Shown: in pieces, positions 21,382 to 31,935 of the stretch
Layout: each line of letters starts with the position of its first letter
Position numbering within the stretch: the stretch's first letter is position 1
Assembly (NCBI RefSeq): GCF_000422425.1
Contig: NZ_AULT01000009.1
Coordinates: 116,269 to 180,268 of the forward strand
Direction: 5' to 3'
Length of the DNA stretch: 64,000 nucleotides
DNA from: Oceanospirillum beijerinckii DSM 7166
Lineage (GTDB): Bacteria > Pseudomonadota > Gammaproteobacteria > Pseudomonadales > Halomonadaceae
Translations under genes and position numbers: made by a program
The notes under the pieces: model-generated
The model's input: only the letters and a program-made list of their open reading frames with translations
Told to the model about the DNA's origin: nothing
Databases searched by the model: none

Positions 21382-22230
21382 ATGTCAGCACAGGAATCAC
21401 GCCCTTTTTCTTTTGCCACCCGCACCCTGGACCTGAATACTCCTCAGGTGATGGGGATCCTCAATGTCACTCCTGATTCTTTTTCCGATGGCGGCCAGCA
21501 TCATGGTTTGGACCAGGCGTTGCGCCATGCCGAACGTATGTTGCAGGAAGGCGCTACTTTAATTGATATTGGTGGTGAGTCCACCCGACCCGGTGCCGAC
21601 CCTGTGACAGAACAGGAGGAGCTGGAGCGTGTTGTGCCTGTGGTTGAAGCCATTAACGCGCGTTTTGATGCCGTGATCTCGGTGGATACCAGTACACCTG
21701 CCGTCATCACTGAAGCGGCCAAAGTGGGGGCCGGTCTGATTAATGATGTGCGTGCTCTGCAGCGGGAGGGTGCTGTTGAAGCCGCGGCCGGCACAGGTTT
21801 ACCCGTATGTTTGATGCATATGCAGGGGCAACCTAAAGATATGCAGCAGCAACCCAGTTATCAGGATCTGCTTGCCGAGTTAAAACAGTTTTTTACTCAA
21901 CGGGTGCAGGTTTGTGAGCAGGCGGGCATATCAGCGGATAAGATTATTCTCGATCCCGGTTATGGCTTTGGTAAAACTGTGGAGCACAATTTTAGTTTGA
22001 TTAAACACCTGCCGGATATTCTGGCCATGGGTTATCCGGTTCTGACGGGCACCTCGCGTAAGAGTATGTTGGGTGCTGTAACAGGACGGGAAGTAGTCGA
22101 CCGTCTACCGGCTAGTATTATCAGTGCTACGCTGTGTGCTGAGCGTGGTGCAGGTATTGTTCGTGTGCATGATGTGGCCGAAACAGTAGATGCGCTAAAG
22201 ATTCTGGCTGCCGTTTTAGAGGCGAAATAA
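21382..22230 (+). CDS. folP: Dihydropteroate synthase FolP
   Basis: This 282-residue TIM-barrel enzyme joins para-aminobenzoate to the pterin pyrophosphate in folate synthesis and is the sulfonamide target. Signatures are VMGILNVTPDSFSDGG near the start, GATLIDIGGESTRPGA and the C-terminal VRVHDVAETVDA. ATG 21382 is chosen over the TTG one codon upstream. glmM begins 6 bp after the stop, so the two are co-translated. Confidence 0.97.
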   Translation: MSAQESRPFSFATRTLDLNTPQVMGILNVTPDSFSDGGQHHGLDQALRHAERMLQEGATLIDIGGESTRPGADPVTEQEELERVVPVVEAINARFDAVISVDTSTPAVITEAAKVGAGLINDVRALQREGAVEAAAGTGLPVCLMHMQGQPKDMQQQPSYQDLLAELKQFFTQRVQVCEQAGISADKIILDPGYGFGKTVEHNFSLIKHLPDILAMGYPVLTGTSRKSMLGAVTGREVVDRLPASIISATLCAERGAGIVRVHDVAETVDALKILAAVLEAK

Positions 22231-22236
22231 TTACAT

Positions 22237-23586
22237 ATGAGTCGTAAATATTTTGGTACCGATGGTATCCGTGGCACCGTAGGTGAGTATCCTATTACCC
22301 CTGAGTTTGTACTGAGGCTGGGTTGGGCTGCAGGTAAGGTGTTTAACCAGCAGGGCCACAACCGTATTTTGATTGGTAAAGATACCCGTATTTCTGGCTA
22401 TATGTTTGAATCTGTGCTGGAGGCTGGTTTGTCTGCGGCAGGGATGGATGTTTATCTGCTCGGCCCTATGCCTACTCCAGGTATCGCTTATCTGACCCGC
22501 ACCTTCCATGCTCAGGCTGGAATTGTGATCAGCGCGTCCCATAACCCGTTTGCCGATAATGGCATTAAATTCTTCTCTGCGAGCGGTACCAAGCTGCCGG
22601 ATGATACCGAGCTACAGATTGAAGCGATGTTGGATCAGGAGATGAGTACGGTTGCCCCTGATAAACTTGGAAAGGCCCGCCGTATTGATGATGCTGCTGG
22701 GCGCTATATTGAATTTTGTAAAAGTACCTTCCCGAACGGCTATGATCTCAATGGCTTAAAGATCGTGTTAGATTGTGCCCATGGTGCGACTTATCATATT
22801 GCTCCAGCAGTATTTGAAGAACTCGGTGCAAATGTAAGTTCAATTGGTGCCAAGCCGGATGGTCTGAATATCAATAAAGAGGTGGGGTCTACACACCCTG
22901 TTGCACTACAGGCGGCGGTATTAGGGCAGCAGGCTGATCTGGGTATTGGCTTTGATGGCGATGGTGATCGTCTAGTAATGGTCGACCAGGCCGGGCGTAT
23001 CCTGGACGGTGATGATCTGCTCTATATCATTGCTAAAGATATGCAGCAGCAAGGCACATTGAATGGTGGAGTAGTCGGTACCTTGATGACTAACTTCGGT
23101 CTGGAGCAGGCTTTTAAGAGGATGGATATTCCTTTTATCCGTGCCAAAGTAGGCGACCGTTATGTGATGGAGCAGCTCCAGGTGAATGATTGGTTGTTAG
23201 GGGGGGAAAACTCCGGCCATCTGGTATGCAAGCATGTACAGACCACGGGTGATGGTATCGTTTCGGCCCTGCAGGTGCTGGCAGCGATGAAACATAATAA
23301 TAAGAGTCTAACTGAAATGTTAGAGGGTTTAGCCAAGCTGCCTCAAGTGCTGATCAATGTGCGTCTGGGTAATAAGGGGGCAGCTGAGGTGCAAAATGCA
23401 GACGCGGTTCAGCAAGCCATCGCAGATGTTGAAGCTAAGCTGGATGGTAGTGGCCGCCTGTTATTGCGTCCGTCAGGTACGGAACCTTTGATCCGGGTAA
23501 TGACCGAAGGAGAGAGTGAAAGTGAGATTCGTCTGCTGGCGGAGTCATTAGCTCAGGTAATTGAGCAGGAAGTCGCCCGTATTTAG
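22237..23586 (+). CDS. glmM: Phosphoglucosamine mutase GlmM
   Basis: This 449-residue enzyme converts glucosamine-6-phosphate to the 1-phosphate for UDP-GlcNAc, peptidoglycan and LPS. The phosphoserine loop is SASHNP with Ser101, the metal-binding loop is FDGDGDR, the sugar-binding loop is GGENSGH and the C-terminal phosphate loop is [11 protein letters not shown]. It follows folP closely, the standard folP-glmM pair. Confidence 0.98.
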   Translation: MSRKYFGTDGIRGTVGEYPITPEFVLRLGWAAGKVFNQQGHNRILIGKDTRISGYMFESVLEAGLSAAGMDVYLLGPMPTPGIAYLTRTFHAQAGIVISASHNPFADNGIKFFSASGTKLPDDTELQIEAMLDQEMSTVAPDKLGKARRIDDAAGRYIEFCKSTFPNGYDLNGLKIVLDCAHGATYHIAPAVFEELGANVSSIGAKPDGLNINKEVGSTHPVALQAAVLGQQADLGIGFDGDGDRLVMVDQAGRILDGDDLLYIIAKDMQQQGTLNGGVVGTLMTNFGLEQAFKRMDIPFIRAKVGDRYVMEQLQVNDWLLGGENSGHLVCKHVQTTGDGIVSALQVLAAMKHNNKSLTEMLEGLAKLPQVLINVRLGNKGAAEVQNADAVQQAIADVEAKLDGSGRLLLRPSGTEPLIRVMTEGESESEIRLLAESLAQVIEQEVARI

Positions 23587-23652
23587 CCGCATGCGCTTGT
23601 CAGCGGCAGTGGCTTGCAGTAATATTTTGCGCCCTGAATTAGTGGAATTGCC

Positions 23653-24399
23653 ATGCGTAAGAAAATCGTTGCCGGCAACTGGAAAATGAACGGTTCTTTG
23701 GAGCTGGTCAATAACCTCTTGCCCCGTTTAGTAGAAGTTAGTGAAGAAACTCAGGCTCAGATCCTGGTTTGTCCTCCTGCACCCTATCTGACCCAGGCTC
23801 AGGCGCTGGCAGGCGATAAGGTGGCTGTGGGTGCTCAAAACTGTAGTGAGCAGGCTTCCGGGGCGTTCACCGGTGAGGTTTCTGTGTCCATGTTAACAGA
23901 GCTGGGTATGAGCCATGTTCTGATCGGTCATTCGGAGCGCAGGGCAATTTACAGTGAAACTGATGCCCTGGTGGTTGCTAAGGTTAAAGCGGCTGTAGAG
24001 GCTGGCCTGGTTGCTGTACTGTGTGTAGGTGAAACTCTGGAACAGCGCGAAGCAGGCCATACCTTGGGTGTTGTGCTGGGTCAGATCAAGGTGGTGCTGG
24101 ATGAGTTAACCGTTGAGCAGTGGTCTCAGCTGGTTGTTGCCTATGAGCCTGTCTGGGCTATTGGTACAGGAAAAACGGCAACCAGTGCACAGGCTCAGGA
24201 CGTTCATCAGGCTATTCGTCAGCAACTGGCGGGATATGATGTGCAGCAGGCTGAGGCTGTCTCTATTCTGTATGGAGGTAGTGTGAAGGCCTCTAATGCG
24301 GGTGAGCTCTTTGCTCAACCGGATATTGATGGGGCTCTGGTGGGTGGTGCATCCCTGGTGGCCGAAGAATTTATCTCAATCTGCCGTCAGGCGGATTAA
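23653..24399 (+). CDS. tpiA: Triose-phosphate isomerase
   Basis: This 248-residue TIM-barrel enzyme interconverts dihydroxyacetone phosphate and glyceraldehyde-3-phosphate. The N-terminus is VAGNWKMNG, the catalytic His is in LIGHSERR, the catalytic Glu in VAYEPVWAIGTG, and the phosphate-binding region in YGGSVKASN. Length is normal. It lies between glmM and secG, as in Pseudomonas. Confidence 0.98.
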   Translation: MRKKIVAGNWKMNGSLELVNNLLPRLVEVSEETQAQILVCPPAPYLTQAQALAGDKVAVGAQNCSEQASGAFTGEVSVSMLTELGMSHVLIGHSERRAIYSETDALVVAKVKAAVEAGLVAVLCVGETLEQREAGHTLGVVLGQIKVVLDELTVEQWSQLVVAYEPVWAIGTGKTATSAQAQDVHQAIRQQLAGYDVQQAEAVSILYGGSVKASNAGELFAQPDIDGALVGGASLVAEEFISICRQAD

Positions 24400-24418
24400 T
24401 TGAACACAGGTTAGTTTG

Positions 24419-24775
24419 ATGGAAACGATTATCTTAGCGGTACACGTAGTTCTGTCGGTTGCTCTGATCGGTCTTGTAATGATTCAGCAGGGTAAAGGTG
24501 CAGAGGCGGGTGCTTCTTTTGGTGGCGGTGCTTCACAAACCATTTTTGGTAGCACAGGTAATACTAGCTTTTTGGGTCGTATTACCGCTATAATTGCCGC
24601 CCTGTTTTTCGCAACCAGTCTGGCTTTGGCGGTTTATGCCAGTCAGCAGGCAAAAACGAGTAACGCTGCGGCAACCACAGGTCTTGTGACTGAGGAAGCT
24701 GTTAAAGAAGCGAGTACTCTGCCTACTCTGGAGGAAGATGCAGCACCGTCTAACGGTGATGTGCCAAGCGAATAA
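24419..24775 (+). CDS. secG: Preprotein translocase subunit SecG
   Basis: This 118-residue inner-membrane protein is the accessory subunit of SecYEG. It has two membrane helices (about 2-22 and 53-73) around the cytoplasmic GAEAGASFGGGASQTIFG loop, which is the family mark. The C-terminal tail is long and acidic. ATG 24419 is preferred over the adjacent TTG at 24416. It is followed by tRNA-Leu, as in many gammaproteobacteria. Confidence 0.95.
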   Translation: METIILAVHVVLSVALIGLVMIQQGKGAEAGASFGGGASQTIFGSTGNTSFLGRITAIIAALFFATSLALAVYASQQAKTSNAAATTGLVTEEAVKEASTLPTLEEDAAPSNGDVPSE

Positions 24776-24812
24776 GCGCTTTTGGATATAAAATAAGCGT
24801 AGTGTTAATGTT

Positions 24813-24899
24813 GCCGAAGTGGTGGAATTGGTAGACACGCCATCTTGAGGGGGTGGTGTCCTTATGGACGTGCGGGTTCAAGTCCCGCTTTCGGCACCA
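24813..24899 (+). tRNA. tRNA-Leu (anticodon GAG)
   Basis: An 87-nt class II tRNA with a long variable arm. Acceptor GCCGAAG pairs with the 3' TTTCGGC (one G-U), the anticodon GAG is at 24847-24849, the T-arm is GCGGGTTCAAGTCCCGC and CCA is encoded. Confidence 0.97.
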
Positions 24900-24958
24900 A
24901 GTTTTTCCTTAATTTGCAGACACTTAGAAATAAGTGTGTTATATTAAGGATATGTTGA

Positions 24959-25035
<77 letters not shown>

Positions 25036-25210
25036 ATTCAAGGTCAGAATAAGCGAGTCGTTTATCTGCCTTTTGCTTATCGGTAGTAATAGTTGTTTGC
25101 TCTGATAAGTGCTGGATCCAATAGCGCAAGTAAAAGTGTTTTAATGCTCTGCTTGGTTATTGCGACAAGATGCTGTGTTATATATAAGTTGAGCAGTATC
25201 TAAGCATTTG

Positions 25211-25239
25211 TTGACTATCTGTACTAGAGTCAATATAAT
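25211..25239 (+). promoter_or_regulatory. Sigma-70 promoter of the second fMet tRNA
   Basis: TTGACT (25211-25216), 17 bp, TATAAT (25234-25239). Near-perfect sigma-70 promoter 15 bp before the tRNA. Confidence 0.85.
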
Positions 25240-25254
25240 GCGCTCCTTCATTGA

Positions 25255-25331
<77 letters not shown>

Positions 25332-25340
25332 ATTTCAAAT

Positions 25341-25373
25341 AACAAAAAGCCCCTTTTATAGGGGCTTTTTGTT
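25341..25373 (+). terminator. Terminator after tRNA-fMet
   Basis: A 13-bp stem AACAAAAAGCCCC / GGGGCTTTTTGTT around a 7-nt loop with a T-run, 10 bp after the tRNA. Confidence 0.88.
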
Positions 25374-25410
25374 AGCTACGAAAAAAGTTTCAGCATATTT
25401 GGGGTGAGAG

Positions 25411-25875
25411 ATGGCAAAGAAAGAGACTTTGCTGATCGAGCTGGCCAAGCCAGTGGTCGAAGCGCTGGGGCTGGAATTCTGGGGACTTGAATATAAGCCT
25501 CAGGGGAATCATTCATTACTGCGTGTCTTTATTGATAGTCCTAACGGCATCACCGTCGATAACTGTGCGGAAGTTAGTCGCCAGTTTAGTGGTGTGCTGG
25601 ATGTCGAAGATCCTATCAGCAGTGAATATACCCTGGAAGTATCATCCCCCGGAATGGATCGCCCCCTGTTCACGATTGAACAGTTTGCACGTTATAAAGG
25701 ACATAAAGTAAGCCTGCGTCTGAATCTGGCCTACGAGGGCCGCCGCAAGTTTACCGGCATACTGAACGGCATTGAAAATGACGACGAAGTGTTGTTAGTG
25801 GTCGATCAGGATGAATACTGTTTCCCGATTGAAAATATTGAGCAGGCCCGAGTAGTGCCGCAGTTTGATAATTAA
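25411..25875 (+). CDS. rimP: Ribosome maturation factor RimP
   Basis: This 154-residue factor assists 30S subunit assembly. It has an N-terminal alpha/beta domain with LGLEFWGLEYKPQG and LLRVFIDSPNGI, and a C-terminal Sm-like domain with YTLEVSSPGMDRPL. It opens the rimP-nusA-infB-rbfA-truB-rpsO-pnp block. Start ATG 25411 has a GGTGAGAG site. Confidence 0.96.
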   Translation: MAKKETLLIELAKPVVEALGLEFWGLEYKPQGNHSLLRVFIDSPNGITVDNCAEVSRQFSGVLDVEDPISSEYTLEVSSPGMDRPLFTIEQFARYKGHKVSLRLNLAYEGRRKFTGILNGIENDDEVLLVVDQDEYCFPIENIEQARVVPQFDN

Positions 25876-25898
25876 GGACTTTTTGTTGAGGCAATGGC

Positions 25899-27392
25899 AT
25901 GAGTAAAGAAATTCTTCTGGTAGTAGATGCCGTTTCAAACGAGAAAGGCGTTTCCAAAGAAGTTATTTTTGAGGCAATCGAACTTGCTCTGGCAAGTGCC
26001 TCCAAAAAGCGCTTAGATGACGAAGAAGCTGAAGTTCGGGTGGTGATCAACCGTAAAACCGGTGATTACGATACTTTCCGCCGTTGGCACGTAGTGGAAG
26101 ATATTGAGCTGGATGACCTGGATTACGAGATCTCCCTGACCAATGCTCAAAAACAGAACCCTGATCTGAATGTGGGTGATGTGATCGAAGAGCAGATTGA
26201 ATCTGCTGAGTTTGGTCGTATTGCCGCTCAGACTGCGAAACAAGTGATCGTACAGAAAGTACGTGAAGCTGAGCGTGCTGAGATTGTTCGTCAGTACGAA
26301 GAGAAGCAGGGTGAGGTCGTTAACGGTTCTGTCAAGAAAGTGACCCGTGATGGCATTATTGTAGATCTGGGTAACAATGCTGAAGGCTACCTGGCACGTG
26401 ACGAGATGATTACTGGTGAAAAATACCGCATCAATGATCGTGTTCGTGCTCTGCTGGCTGAAGTTCGCCCGGATGCCCGTGCTTCTCAGTTAATTCTGAG
26501 CCGTGCCTGCCCTGAGTTCCTGATCGAGTTGTTCCGCATAGAAGTACCTGAAATTGCAGAACAGCTGATCGAAATTCGCGGTGCCGCCCGTGACCCTGGC
26601 CAGCGTGCTAAGATTGCGGTTAAGACCAACGATAAGCGTATTGACCCTGTGGGTGCTTGTGTTGGTATGCGTGGCTCCCGTGTACAAGCAGTGTCTTCCG
26701 AGCTGGGTAATGAGCGTGTTGATATTGTGCTGTGGGACGATAACCCAGCTCAGTTAGTGATCAATGCTATGGCTCCGGCTGATGTGGCTTCTATCATCGT
26801 TGATGAAGATAAAAACGAGATGGATGTCGCTGTAAATTCCGAAAATCTGGCTCAGGCCATCGGTCGTAATGGACAGAACGTGCGTCTGGCCAGTGAACTG
26901 ACCGGCTGGAAGCTGAACGTGATGACGGAAGAGGAAGCGGACGCCAAGCAAGGTGAAGAGTTCGACAGTATCGTACAACTGTTTATCAATCATATGGATG
27001 TTGATGAAGAGTTGGCTCGTGTACTGGTGGAAGAAGGTTTCACTTCGCTGGAAGAGATTGCATATGTGCCTATTGATGAGATGTTGAGCGTCGAAGGCTT
27101 TGATGAAGATTTAGTTAAAGAACTGCGCAGCCGTGCGAAAGATGAGTTGTTGAATCTGGCTATTGCTACTGAAGAGCAGCTGGAAGACTCAGAACCTGCG
27201 GAAGATCTGCTGAATATGGAAGGTGTTGATAAACACCTGGCCTATGTGCTTGCCAGCAAAGGCATTTGCACAATGGAAGATCTGGCAGAACAGTCGATTG
27301 AAGACTTGCTGGATATTGAAGGCATGTCTGAAGAGAAGGCTGGCCAGCTGATTATGACGGCTCGTGCCCCATGGTTTGAAGACGGCGAGTAA
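25899..27392 (+). CDS. nusA: Transcription termination/antitermination protein NusA
   Basis: This 497-residue RNA-polymerase-binding factor acts in pausing, termination and rRNA antitermination. Domains are the N-terminal polymerase-binding domain (1-about 125), S1 (about 135-200; [20 protein letters not shown]), two KH domains (about 200-345; [14 protein letters not shown] and [12 protein letters not shown]), and two acidic C-terminal helix-hairpin-helix repeats (about 365-495), the gammaproteobacterial form. It is 24 bp after rimP. Confidence 0.98.
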   Translation: MSKEILLVVDAVSNEKGVSKEVIFEAIELALASASKKRLDDEEAEVRVVINRKTGDYDTFRRWHVVEDIELDDLDYEISLTNAQKQNPDLNVGDVIEEQIESAEFGRIAAQTAKQVIVQKVREAERAEIVRQYEEKQGEVVNGSVKKVTRDGIIVDLGNNAEGYLARDEMITGEKYRINDRVRALLAEVRPDARASQLILSRACPEFLIELFRIEVPEIAEQLIEIRGAARDPGQRAKIAVKTNDKRIDPVGACVGMRGSRVQAVSSELGNERVDIVLWDDNPAQLVINAMAPADVASIIVDEDKNEMDVAVNSENLAQAIGRNGQNVRLASELTGWKLNVMTEEEADAKQGEEFDSIVQLFINHMDVDEELARVLVEEGFTSLEEIAYVPIDEMLSVEGFDEDLVKELRSRAKDELLNLAIATEEQLEDSEPAEDLLNMEGVDKHLAYVLASKGICTMEDLAEQSIEDLLDIEGMSEEKAGQLIMTARAPWFEDGE

Positions 27393-27418
27393 GCGTAGAA
27401 GTCACAGGAGAGAAATGA

Positions 27419-29905
27419 ATGGCAGAAACAACTGTAAAAGAGTTTGCCGAAAGTGTGAACCGACCTGTGGACCGTTTGCTGGAGCAGATGAGCGAAGCAG
27501 GCCTGCCACATAAGCGTCAGGACGAAGCTGTATCTGAGAAAGACAAGCAAACACTGTTGGCTTTTCTGAAGAAGAGTCACGGTGGTGATACTGCTGAGCC
27601 AGGCAAGATTACGCTGAAGCGTCGTACAACCAGCAAACTGAAAACGGGTGCGGGTAAGAAGACGGTTAATATCGAAGTGCGTAAAAAGCGTACTTATGTG
27701 AAGCGCAACGAAGCTGAGCTTGAAGCAGAAGCCAAAGCCAAAGCAGACGCTGAGGCGAAAGCCAAAGCTGAAGCAGAGGCTAAGGCCAAAGCTGAAGCGG
27801 ATGCTAGGCGTAAAGCCGATGAAGCGGCTAAGCGTAAGCAAGCGGATGCAGCGCGAGCTAAGTCCACTGGTGAGCGTCAGTCTAAGCCTGCGGAAGCAGC
27901 GCCAGTAGAGCAGAAGACAGAAAAACCTGTACGCGAGAAGAAGTTCCGTGATCAGGATGCAGCACCAAGCAAGCCTGCCGGTAAAGGCAAGCGCAGCGGT
28001 AACAAACCTTCTTTTGCTAGTGAAGATGGTCGTCGCGGCGGTGGTAAGAAAGACAGTCGTGGTGCACGCAAAGGTCAAAAAGGCGCGCGCGGTAATGATC
28101 GTCGTAATGAACCTAAGCGCGAACATGGTTTTGAAAAGCCAACGGCACCTATTGTGCGTGAGGTATCGATTCCAGAAGCGATCACAGTCAGTGAACTGGC
28201 TGAGAAAATGGCTGTTAAAGCCGCTGAAGTGATCAAGGTTATGTTTAATATGGGCGCTATGGCGACCATTAATCAAGTGATCGATCAGGATACTGCGCAG
28301 ATCGTAGTAGAAGAGATGGGTCACAAGTTCAAGCTTATCAATGATAACGCCCTGGAAGATGACTTCCTGGATGCGATCAGCTACGAAGGTAAGGAAGTAA
28401 CCCGTGCGCCAGTTGTGACCGTGATGGGTCACGTTGATCACGGTAAAACCTCCCTACTGGATTACATCCGTCGTGCCAAGGTTGCTGATGGTGAGTCCGG
28501 TGGTATTACCCAGCACATCGGTGCTTACCATGTAGAAACCGGTCACGGTATGGTGACCTTCCTGGATACCCCAGGTCACGCTGCTTTTACTGCGATGCGT
28601 GCCCGTGGTGCCAAAGCCACTGACGTGGTGATCCTGGTTGTAGCGGCTGACGATGGCGTGATGCCTCAGACAGAAGAAGCGGTTCAGCACGCGAAAGCGG
28701 CAGGCGTACCTATCGTTGTTGCAGTGAACAAGATTGATAAAGAAGCGGCTGATCCAGATCGTGTGAAAACTGAACTGGCCGCTAGAGAAGTGATCCCTGA
28801 AGAATGGGGCGGTGACGTTCCTTTCGTTCATGTATCTGCTAAAGCAGGTACGGGTGTTGATGAGCTGTTGGATGCCGTACTGTTACAGGCTGAAATTCTG
28901 GAGCTGACTGCAGTACCGGAAGCGCCAGCGAAAGGTGTGGTAGTCGAAGCGCGCCTTGATAAAGGTCGTGGCCCTGTTTCAACGGTAATGGTTCAGAACG
29001 GCACCCTGCGCAAAGGTGATATGGTTCTGGCAGGCGTTCACTATGGTCGTGTGCGTGCACTGATTGATGAAAATGGTCATCAAACAGAAGAAGCGGGCCC
29101 TTCCATTCCAGTTGAAATTCTGGGTTTAGATGGTACGCCTGATGCGGGCGATGAGTTCACCGTAGTTCAGGATGAGCGTAAGGCCCGTGAAGTGGCGCTG
29201 TTCCGTCAGGGTAAATTCCGTGATGTGAAACTGGCTCGCCAGCAGGCTGCTAAACTGGAGAACATGTTTGAGAACATGGGCAAAGGTGAAGTGGCTAACC
29301 TGAACGTGGTGCTGAAAACCGACGTACGTGGTTCCCTGGAAGCGATCAGTGCAGCACTGCAAGATCTGTCGACCGATGAAGTGAAGGTGAATATCATCTC
29401 CTCTGGTGTGGGTGGTATCGCGGAAACTGATGCAAACCTGGCCCTAGCGTCTAGCGCCGTACTGGTAGGCTTTAACGTGCGTGCGGATGCTTCTGCCCGT
29501 AGTATCGTTGAGCGTGAAGAGATCGATCTGCGCTATTACAGCGTGATCTACGAACTGATTGATCACGTGAAACAAGCCATGACCGGTATGCTGGCACCTG
29601 AATATAAAGAAGAGATTGTGGGTATCGCCGAAGTGCGTGATGTCTTCCGTTCTCCGAAACTGGGTGCAATTGCTGGCTGTATGGTGGTTGAGGGTACGGT
29701 TTACCGCAATAAGAAGATCCGTGTGCTGCGTGACAACGTTGTAATCTATGAAGGTGAGCTGGAATCCCTGCGTCGCTTTAAAGATGACGTTAACGAAGTA
29801 CGTAACGGTGTCGAATGTGGTATCGGCGTGAAGAACTATAACGATGTGAAAGAAGGCGATAAGATCGAAGTCTTTGACAAAGTTAAAGTTGAGCGCACGC
29901 TGTAA
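27419..29905 (+). CDS. infB: Translation initiation factor IF-2
   Basis: This 828-residue GTPase brings initiator tRNA to the 30S subunit. Two fMet tRNA genes lie 2 kb upstream. The N-terminus (1-50) is an IF2_N domain. A low-complexity Ala/Lys/Glu linker with near-repeats of EAKAKAEA (about 100-150) and a basic Arg/Gly region follow. The G domain (about 325-500) has [17 protein letters not shown] and NKID. Domains II-IV with the fMet-tRNA binding C-terminus end the protein. ATG 27419 follows an AGGAG site. Confidence 0.98.
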   Translation: MAETTVKEFAESVNRPVDRLLEQMSEAGLPHKRQDEAVSEKDKQTLLAFLKKSHGGDTAEPGKITLKRRTTSKLKTGAGKKTVNIEVRKKRTYVKRNEAELEAEAKAKADAEAKAKAEAEAKAKAEADARRKADEAAKRKQADAARAKSTGERQSKPAEAAPVEQKTEKPVREKKFRDQDAAPSKPAGKGKRSGNKPSFASEDGRRGGGKKDSRGARKGQKGARGNDRRNEPKREHGFEKPTAPIVREVSIPEAITVSELAEKMAVKAAEVIKVMFNMGAMATINQVIDQDTAQIVVEEMGHKFKLINDNALEDDFLDAISYEGKEVTRAPVVTVMGHVDHGKTSLLDYIRRAKVADGESGGITQHIGAYHVETGHGMVTFLDTPGHAAFTAMRARGAKATDVVILVVAADDGVMPQTEEAVQHAKAAGVPIVVAVNKIDKEAADPDRVKTELAAREVIPEEWGGDVPFVHVSAKAGTGVDELLDAVLLQAEILELTAVPEAPAKGVVVEARLDKGRGPVSTVMVQNGTLRKGDMVLAGVHYGRVRALIDENGHQTEEAGPSIPVEILGLDGTPDAGDEFTVVQDERKAREVALFRQGKFRDVKLARQQAAKLENMFENMGKGEVANLNVVLKTDVRGSLEAISAALQDLSTDEVKVNIISSGVGGIAETDANLALASSAVLVGFNVRADASARSIVEREEIDLRYYSVIYELIDHVKQAMTGMLAPEYKEEIVGIAEVRDVFRSPKLGAIAGCMVVEGTVYRNKKIRVLRDNVVIYEGELESLRRFKDDVNEVRNGVECGIGVKNYNDVKEGDKIEVFDKVKVERTL

Positions 29906-29927
29906 TCTTACTGAGGATTCAATCTGA

Positions 29928-30332
29928 ATGTCCCGTGAGTTCAAGCGTACGGACCGAATTGGTGAGCAGCTCCAGAAGGAGCTGGCTCAACTGATTCAGT
30001 TTCAAGTTAAAGATCCACGTCTGGGGATGGTGACGGTTAATCACGTCAAGATCAGCCCGGACCTGGGTCATGCGGATGTCTATGTCACTATATTGGGCAA
30101 AGATACGGAAGAAGAAGCGAAAGAAGACCTGAAGGTACTGAACAGTGCGACAGGTTTTCTACGTCGTGAGATCGGTAAAGCGATCAAGCTGCGTGTACTG
30201 CCACACCTGCGCTTCCGTTATGATGTTGCTCTGGTACAGGGGCAAAAGCTCTCCAGCCTGATTGATAAGGCTGTAGCAGAAGACAACGCGCGCAGTGGTT
30301 CAGACGCTGCTGATAATCAGCAGGAGGGCTGA
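29928..30332 (+). CDS. rbfA: Ribosome-binding factor A
   Basis: This 134-residue KH-like protein binds the 30S subunit late in 16S rRNA maturation. Typical segments are REFKRTDRIGEQLQKELAQLI and the LRFRYDVALVQGQKLSSLID region. It follows infB by 22 bp and is separated from truB by only 5 bp. Confidence 0.97.
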   Translation: MSREFKRTDRIGEQLQKELAQLIQFQVKDPRLGMVTVNHVKISPDLGHADVYVTILGKDTEEEAKEDLKVLNSATGFLRREIGKAIKLRVLPHLRFRYDVALVQGQKLSSLIDKAVAEDNARSGSDAADNQQEG

Positions 30333-30337
30333 GCCCT

Positions 30338-31255
30338 GTGGCCCGTCGACGTAAAGGTCGGAATATTTCCGGCGTTTTGCTATTAAATAAGCCGACCGGT
30401 ATTTCCAGTAACAAGGCGCTGCAACGTGTACGCGCCATGTTAAATGCCAGTAAGGGTGGCCACACCGGCAACCTGGATCCTATGGCGACCGGTCTGCTGC
30501 CTCTCTGTTTTGGTGAAGCCACCAAGTTTTCCAGCTATCTGCTTGATGCCGATAAGGCTTATATCGCCTGTGCCCGTTTGGGCCAGATCACCGACAGTGG
30601 TGATGCCGATGGTGAGATGATCGAAGAGCGTCCGGTTCCTGAGATTACCGAAGAACAGATTCGTCAGGTGATGGATCAGTTTACCGGTGATGTTGAACAG
30701 GTACCGCCGATGTATTCTGCTCTGAAACAGAATGGTCAGCCGCTGTATAAATTGGCTCGTGAAGGGAAAACCGTTGAGCGCAAACCGCGCCCGGTGACGA
30801 TTTTCCAGATCGAATTGATCAGTTGGCAGAGTCCAGATTTGACCTTCTCCGTGCGCTGCTCTAAGGGTACCTATGTGCGTACCCTGGCAGAAGATATGGC
30901 AGAGGCGTTGGGTCCAGGTGCTCACCTGATCAGCCTGCATCGTACCCATACCGGTGGTTTTGCTGCGGATGCCATGATCGATATGGATCAACTGCAGAGC
31001 GAGCGTGATCAGGAGCTGTCGTTAGATGGTTATCTGATGAGTCCTGATGTCTTAGTGGCCCATTTCCCGCAGAAAAATTTGTCAGCGACGGAAAGTCAGC
31101 GTATCCTGCACGGCCAGGATGTCGCCAATGATGGTAACCTCACCGGAATGGTGCGTTTATACGACGCTGAAGACCAGTTTATCGGTCTGGCAGAAGCGAC
31201 AGATGAAGGGCGTTTACAGCCCCGACGTATTGTCGTCACTGAGCAGAATGATTGA
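30338..31255 (+). CDS. truB: tRNA pseudouridine(55) synthase TruB
   Basis: This 305-residue enzyme makes pseudouridine 55 in the T-loop of tRNAs. The catalytic Asp47 is in GHTGNLDPMATGLLP; the thumb and PUA-like C-terminal region (about 250-305) follow. The start is GTG at 30338 with AGGAGG at 30322-30327, inside the end of rbfA. A bulged hairpin (31253-31288) covers the stop codon; it lacks a T-run, so it is not a clear terminator. Confidence 0.96.
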   Translation: MARRRKGRNISGVLLLNKPTGISSNKALQRVRAMLNASKGGHTGNLDPMATGLLPLCFGEATKFSSYLLDADKAYIACARLGQITDSGDADGEMIEERPVPEITEEQIRQVMDQFTGDVEQVPPMYSALKQNGQPLYKLAREGKTVERKPRPVTIFQIELISWQSPDLTFSVRCSKGTYVRTLAEDMAEALGPGAHLISLHRTHTGGFAADAMIDMDQLQSERDQELSLDGYLMSPDVLVAHFPQKNLSATESQRILHGQDVANDGNLTGMVRLYDAEDQFIGLAEATDEGRLQPRRIVVTEQND

Positions 31256-31340
31256 TCTCTTTTAGCACTAAATCACGCTAAAAGATCAGTTAGGCTTAAG
31301 TAGCATCCTATTTTTCATTGTGAAAAATTAACGAATTTTT

Positions 31341-31459
31341 AGTCAGTGCCTTTATCCCGTTTATAAACGGTAGATAATTGCGCTGACTTAATCTGTGGGT
31401 TGATTGGGTTCTACTCGGTCAACCACAGCTAGGATAACTGTAAATATGCACGGTTATCC
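31341..31459 (+). promoter_or_regulatory. Structured rpsO leader: three consecutive hairpins
   Basis: Hairpin 1 (31341-31388) has an AGTCAGTGC/GCGCTGACT outer stem, a TTATC/GATAA stem and a CCGTTTATAAACGG palindrome inside. Hairpin 2 (31393-31428) pairs CTGTGG-G-TTGA with TCAACCACAG, with one bulged G. Hairpin 3 (31432-31459) pairs GGATAACTGT with ACGGTTATCC. rpsO begins at 31503. Ribosomal protein S15 autoregulates through leader structure in E. coli; a similar role here is inferred. The inner palindrome could alternatively be a DNA operator. Confidence 0.55.
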
Positions 31460-31502
31460 CGAACTTTTCTTTCATTGCATATTTTTTTATTGGAGAAGTA
31501 CC

Positions 31503-31772
31503 ATGGCACTGTCTGCAGAAAAGAAAGCAGAAATCGTAAAAGAATACCAGCAAGCTGAAGGCGATACTGGTTCTCCTGAAGTTCAGGTTGCTCTGCTGAC
31601 TCACAACATCAATGGTCTGCAAAGCCACTTCAAAGCGAACAAGCAAGATCACCACTCTCGTCGTGGTCTGATTCGCATGGTAAACCAGCGTCGTAAGCTG
31701 CTGGACTACCTGAAGAAGAAAGATCTGGGCCGTTACAGCTCTCTGATCAAGCGTCTGGGTCTGCGTCGCTAA
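31503..31772 (+). CDS. rpsO: 30S ribosomal protein S15
   Basis: This 89-residue four-helix protein binds 16S rRNA early in 30S assembly. The family core is clear: [17 protein letters not shown], the [21 protein letters not shown] segment and the LIKRLGLRR end. ATG 31503 follows a GGAG site. A structured leader precedes it and a strong hairpin follows, before pnp. The rpsO-pnp order is the classic one. Confidence 0.98.
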   Translation: MALSAEKKAEIVKEYQQAEGDTGSPEVQVALLTHNINGLQSHFKANKQDHHSRRGLIRMVNQRRKLLDYLKKKDLGRYSSLIKRLGLRR

Positions 31773-31849
31773 TATTAGCTACGTTGTCCGCAGGACATAT
31801 GGCTCTTTGTTCTTGAGCATTTTTACTCATTGACAATAGATTGCCCTTT

Positions 31850-31880
31850 GAAGCCCGCTATCACTTTGATAGCGGGCTTC
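31850..31880 (+). terminator. rpsO terminator / pnp leader hairpin
   Basis: A 14-bp perfect stem (31850-31863 with 31867-31880), loop CTT, followed by TTTGTGTG, a weak U-tract. It probably ends part of the rpsO transcripts. Double-stranded leader structures upstream of pnp are RNase III targets in E. coli autoregulation; that role here is inferred. Confidence 0.75.
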
Positions 31881-31935
31881 TTTGTGTGAAAATAACGCAC
31901 ACATAGAAAGCAATAGATATTGGAAGGAAATTACC

